Part shown: positions 6,961 through 9,322 of the stretch, one piece after another
Layout of the letters: every line of letters begins with the position of its first letter
How positions within the stretch are numbered: position 1 is the first letter of the stretch
From: CAZADH01 sp964483805
GTDB lineage: Bacteria > Muiribacteriota > Ozemobacteria > Ozemobacterales > Ozemobacteraceae
Assembly (NCBI GenBank): GCA_964483805.1
Contig: CAZADH010000251.1
Span: 1 to 9,322 of the forward strand
Direction: 5' to 3'
DNA length: 9,322 nucleotides
Program-made: the position numbers and the translations under genes
The notes under the pieces: generated by a model
The model's database searches: none
The model's input: only the letters and a program-made list of their open reading frames with translations
Told to the model about the DNA's origin: nothing

Positions 6961-7020
6961 GCGCCAGGCTGCGACCAGACAAAACGTCAACCTCGCTGCG
7001 CACCAATCTCGCGCTTGCCG

Positions 7021-7806
7021 TCAATCCGAGGGCGTGCCAGCGGGTCCCGACGACTCTCCCGGCAGCGTGCGCTTGAACAGCGTGCACCGGCAGATGTCGT
7101 CGACGTTCACCAATGCCTTCACATTGGGATTGGCCGGGTTACCGAACACGTCGGCCGGGGTGCCTGCCTGCACGACCTTGCCGGCGGAATAGACCAGTAA
7201 CCGATCGGCCAACGAGTACGCCTCGAAAACATCGTGCGTGACCAGCACGACCGGAATGCGAAACTCCCGCTGCACCTGCTTGAGGAAATTGCGCATCCGC
7301 GCCCGAATCGGGTTGTCGAGCGCCGAAAACGGCTCGTCGAGCAGCAACGCCACGGGTTCACCAATCAAGGCGCGGGCAAAGACCACGCGCTGTTGCTGTC
7401 CCCCGGAAATCTCGCGCGGATACTTGTCGAGCAGATCGACGATCTGAAAGTCGGCGGCCATCCGCAACAGTGCCTCTTCGCCCCGCTTTTCATCGACATC
7501 GCGCAAACCGTAGCGGATGTTTTGGGCGACGGTGAAGTGCGGAAACAGCGAAGCGCCCTGGACCACATAGCCGATCCGGCGCCGCTGCGGCGAAACGGTC
7601 AGACGTTTCTCACCGTCATACAATATATTGCCATTGGCCTCGATCGACCCGCCGTCGGGTTCGAGCAGACCGGCAATCATCCGCAACGTCAGCGACTTAC
7701 CCGCCCCCGAGTAGCCGAAGATAACGCCAATCTCGGCACCGATCTCGAAGGCGACATCGAGTGCGAACCCCTCGAGCTTCTTCTGCAATTTGACCCTGAG
7801 ACTCAC
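7021..7806 (-). CDS. modC: Molybdate ABC transporter ATP-binding protein ModC (short form)
   Basis: ATPase subunit that drives molybdate/tungstate import at the cytoplasmic face of the membrane. The chosen start is the GTG at 7806, whose bases overlap the modB stop (GTGA, 4-nt overlap). This gives 261 residues beginning VSLRVKLQKKLEGFALDVAF; a start farther upstream at 7899 would read out of frame through modB. Visible motifs: Walker A GYSGAGKS (31-38), Q-loop Q83 in YVVQGASLFPH, signature ISGGQQQR (133-140), Walker B VALLLDEPFSALD (152-164) with catalytic E158, and H-loop H191 in VTHD. Classical ModC is about 350 residues with a C-terminal MOP/TOBE molybdate-binding domain. Here only a short tail (KALVNVDDICRCTLFKR) follows, so that domain is absent. 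The molybdate assignment rests on the ModA and ModB partners. Confidence 0.88.
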   Translation of the reverse strand: MSLRVKLQKKLEGFALDVAFEIGAEIGVIFGYSGAGKSLTLRMIAGLLEPDGGSIEANGNILYDGEKRLTVSPQRRRIGYVVQGASLFPHFTVAQNIRYGLRDVDEKRGEEALLRMAADFQIVDLLDKYPREISGGQQQRVVFARALIGEPVALLLDEPFSALDNPIRARMRNFLKQVQREFRIPVVLVTHDVFEAYSLADRLLVYSAGKVVQAGTPADVFGNPANPNVKALVNVDDICRCTLFKRTLPGESSGPAGTPSD

Positions 7807-8474
7807 GGCACCACCGTCCGACTCCAGCGTCGCGCCAGGTAGATGGTCAGCCCCGACACCAAAGTGAAAAACACCACCATGCCCTCGGCCCGCACCCACT
7901 CACCGGATGCGGCCAGGCTGTAGATCTCGAGCGGCATGGTATTGGTGCGCCCCGCGATGTTGCCGGCGAGCATCAAGGTGGCGCCGAACTCGCCCATCGC
8001 CCGGGCAAACGACAGGATCGCACCGGCCAGCAACCCGGGCCGGGCGAGGGGCAGAACGACCCGCCACGTCGTTTCGAACTCGCTGTGACCAAGCGTGTAG
8101 GACACATCGATCAGGTGCCGATCGACCGACTCGATCGCGGCGCGCGCCGTCTGCACCATGAGCGGCAGCGAGATGACCGCCGCCGCCACCACCGCACCAT
8201 GCCAGGTGAAGATGATGCTGTAATCGAACCACTGGTGCAACCAGCGACCAATCAAGCCGTTGCGCCCGCACAGCACGATCAGGTAGTAACCGGTCACGGT
8301 GGGCGGCAACACCATCGGCAACAGCACCACGACCTCGATCAGACCCTTGCCGCGAAAGCGCCAGCGGGCCAGCACATAGGCAATCACCGTGCCGACGACG
8401 AAAACGATCAGCGTGCTGACCAGGGCGACCTGCAACGACAGTCGCAGCGGAAACCAGGCCGAGCCATCGATCAT
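7803..8474 (-). CDS. modB: Molybdate ABC transporter permease ModB
   Basis: A 223-residue inner-membrane channel subunit, the normal length for ModB. Hydrophobic segments are seen at ~13-36, 46-68, 86-108, 146-170 and 196-214. Family marks include LPPTVTGYYLIVL with GRNGLIG after the second segment, the EAA-type coupling loop YTLGHSEFETTWRVVLPLARPG (126-147, shown by its G129 and L141-P142), and AMGEFGATLMLAGNIAGRT, which is typical of molybdate/sulfate-type permeases. The ATG at 8474 has AAGAGG upstream at good spacing. Its stop overlaps the modC start, which implies translational coupling. ModA ends 55 bp upstream. Confidence 0.92.
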   Translation of the reverse strand: MIDGSAWFPLRLSLQVALVSTLIVFVVGTVIAYVLARWRFRGKGLIEVVVLLPMVLPPTVTGYYLIVLCGRNGLIGRWLHQWFDYSIIFTWHGAVVAAAVISLPLMVQTARAAIESVDRHLIDVSYTLGHSEFETTWRVVLPLARPGLLAGAILSFARAMGEFGATLMLAGNIAGRTNTMPLEIYSLAASGEWVRAEGMVVFFTLVSGLTIYLARRWSRTVVP

Positions 8475-8480
8475 GCGCTA

Positions 8481-8486
8481 CCTCTT
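8481..8486 (-). promoter_or_regulatory. Shine-Dalgarno AAGAGG for modB
   Basis: The minus strand reads AAGAGG followed by a 6-nt spacer (TAGCGC) and the modB ATG. It supports the start at 8474. The 55-bp gap after modA (8475-8529) shows no promoter or terminator, consistent with one transcript. Confidence 0.6.
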
Positions 8487-8529
8487 ACGATTCAGACTCA
8501 CCAGAGCAAACCAGGAACCGCCCGCCCAC

Positions 8530-9318
8530 CTACGGTGCCGCCGGGGCGACGAACCCCAGCGTTTCGAGGGCCTGCACCGCCTCACCGGTTCGCAGAAAGG
8601 CGACAAACTCGGCGGCCAGATCGTGCTGTGTTGAGGCGGCCACGACCCCCGTGCCGTAAACGATCGGGACATGAAGGTTGGCGGGCACCGCCAGGAGACG
8701 CAACTCGGCGGCGCGCGTGCGGGCATCGGTGGCAAACACGAACCCGGCATCGACCTCCCCCCGCACCACGTAATCAAGGACCTGGCGCACGTTTTCGCAC
8801 ATCACCAGGCGATCGGCGACGCGGTCCCGCACGCCGGCTGCGGTCATCGCCTCGGCCGCGTACCGCCCGGCGGGCACGGTCGCCGGATTGCCGACAGCAA
8901 TACGTTTAATGCGAGCATCGGGCAGGTCGGTCAGCGACGCGACCTGCACGGGTGCCGAAGCCAACGTCACGACCACCAACGCGTTGCGGATCCAGGGCGC
9001 GGCCGACCCACTGGCCAACAACCCCTTGCCATCGAGGCGCAGCACATCTTTGTGATCGGCCGAGACGAAGACATCGACGGGCGCGCCCTGCTCGATCTGG
9101 GTGGCCAACGCCCCGGAACCACCAAAATTGACCGCGACATGCACGCCCGGACGCGCTTTCTCGAACGCGGCCACGATGCCGGCCAAGCCATCCTTGAGGC
9201 TCATCGCCGCCGAGACGATCAGTTCATGGGTACCCTTGCCGGCCGCAACCCCAGCGGTCGCGACCGCCGCCTGCGCCGACGCGACACCGTGCGCCACCAC
9301 CGCAAACAGCACCAGCAT
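8530..9318 (-). CDS. modA: Molybdate ABC transporter substrate-binding protein ModA (start possibly beyond window)
   Basis: Periplasmic or surface receptor that captures molybdate (possibly tungstate) and delivers it to ModB. At 262 residues from the ATG at 9318 it matches the family length. Family motifs: HELIVSAAMSLKDGL with Ser40, NFGGSGALATQIEQGAPVDVFVSAD with Ser68, GNPATVPAGRYAAEAM, and ENVRQVLDYVVRGEVDAGFVFATDA. Ser40, Ser68, Ala150 and Val177 fit the oxyanion-binding positions known in ModA. The usual Tyr of the VYATDA motif is Phe195 here. The first ~18 residues (MLVLFAVVAHGVASAQAA) look like the core and cleavage site of a signal peptide but lack the positive N-region. The frame is still open at the window edge, so the true start may lie a few codons upstream. 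Confidence 0.92.
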   Translation of the reverse strand: MLVLFAVVAHGVASAQAAVATAGVAAGKGTHELIVSAAMSLKDGLAGIVAAFEKARPGVHVAVNFGGSGALATQIEQGAPVDVFVSADHKDVLRLDGKGLLASGSAAPWIRNALVVVTLASAPVQVASLTDLPDARIKRIAVGNPATVPAGRYAAEAMTAAGVRDRVADRLVMCENVRQVLDYVVRGEVDAGFVFATDARTRAAELRLLAVPANLHVPIVYGTGVVAASTQHDLAAEFVAFLRTGEAVQALETLGFVAPAAP

Positions 9319-9322
9319 GGTC

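Noticed and set aside
6955..6993. Alternative promoter using TTGACG as the -35 box
   Set aside because: No -10-like hexamer lies 16-18 bp downstream of it. The TTTACA/TAGACT pair has the exact 17-bp spacing.
6961..7020. Rho-independent terminator after modC
   Set aside because: Only weak GCGC-type pairing is visible, and the nearest T-run (minus strand, after TTGACG) is not preceded by a solid stem.
7807..7899. Longer ModC starting at 7899
   Set aside because: The extra 31 residues lie fully inside modB in another frame and do not resemble an ABC N-terminus. The GTG at 7806 fits the overlap with the modB stop and the start of the first ATPase strand.
7234..8909. Plus-strand open frames opposite modC, modB and modA (for example 7234-7842 and 8085-8909)
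   Set aside because: Antisense shadows of well-defined transporter genes, with arginine/histidine-rich translations and no family motifs.

Overview
The window is GC-rich bacterial DNA with strong G/C preference at third codon positions. It holds one very large repeat protein gene on the + strand (entering from the left edge, stop at 6244-6246) and, facing it on the - strand, a molybdate-type ABC transporter operon (modA-modB-modC) followed by a small two-domain DNA-binding protein. The lineage cannot be fixed from this window. Giant extracellular proteins combining RCC1 propellers with Ig-like modules of the 'VEFY...PPYTFTW...G.H.LTARA.DN.G' type are common in Verrucomicrobiota and other environmental Gram-negative phyla, so a member of such a phylum is a weak guess. 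The ModA signal sequence fits a cell with a periplasm or cell-surface solute receptors.

Region 1-6246: a 5'-truncated gene encoding at least 2081 residues. In order it shows a short N-terminal stretch, a carboxypeptidase-regulatory-like beta-sandwich, a PKD/Ig-like segment, one Ig-like module, a complete seven-blade RCC1 propeller (946-1980), and then 15 consecutive Ig-like modules (2008-6243). It stops without any C-terminal anchor or sorting signal. The architecture suggests a long extracellular stalk or adhesin-like fibre carrying one propeller; the ligand is unknown. Module-level irregularities (a module missing its first strand, a loop insertion, a six-codon duplication, two module classes) give clues to how the array grew.

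Region 6247-6260: a 14-bp all-G/C gap between two converging genes.

Region 6261-7020: a 203-residue protein with an excisionase/MerR-like helix-turn-helix followed by a probable winged-helix domain and five cysteines. It has its own good sigma70-like promoter (6932-6960) and an inverted repeat overlapping the -10 and predicted start point.

Region 7021-9322: modC, modB and modA in reverse order on the plus map, transcribed modA to modB to modC, with modB and modC overlapping by 4 nt. ModA captures molybdate or tungstate, ModB forms the membrane channel and ModC powers it. ModC is short and lacks the usual C-terminal MOP/TOBE domain, and no ModE is seen. The adjacent DNA-binding protein is therefore a candidate alternative regulator, by position only. 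The operon promoter lies beyond the right edge of the window.
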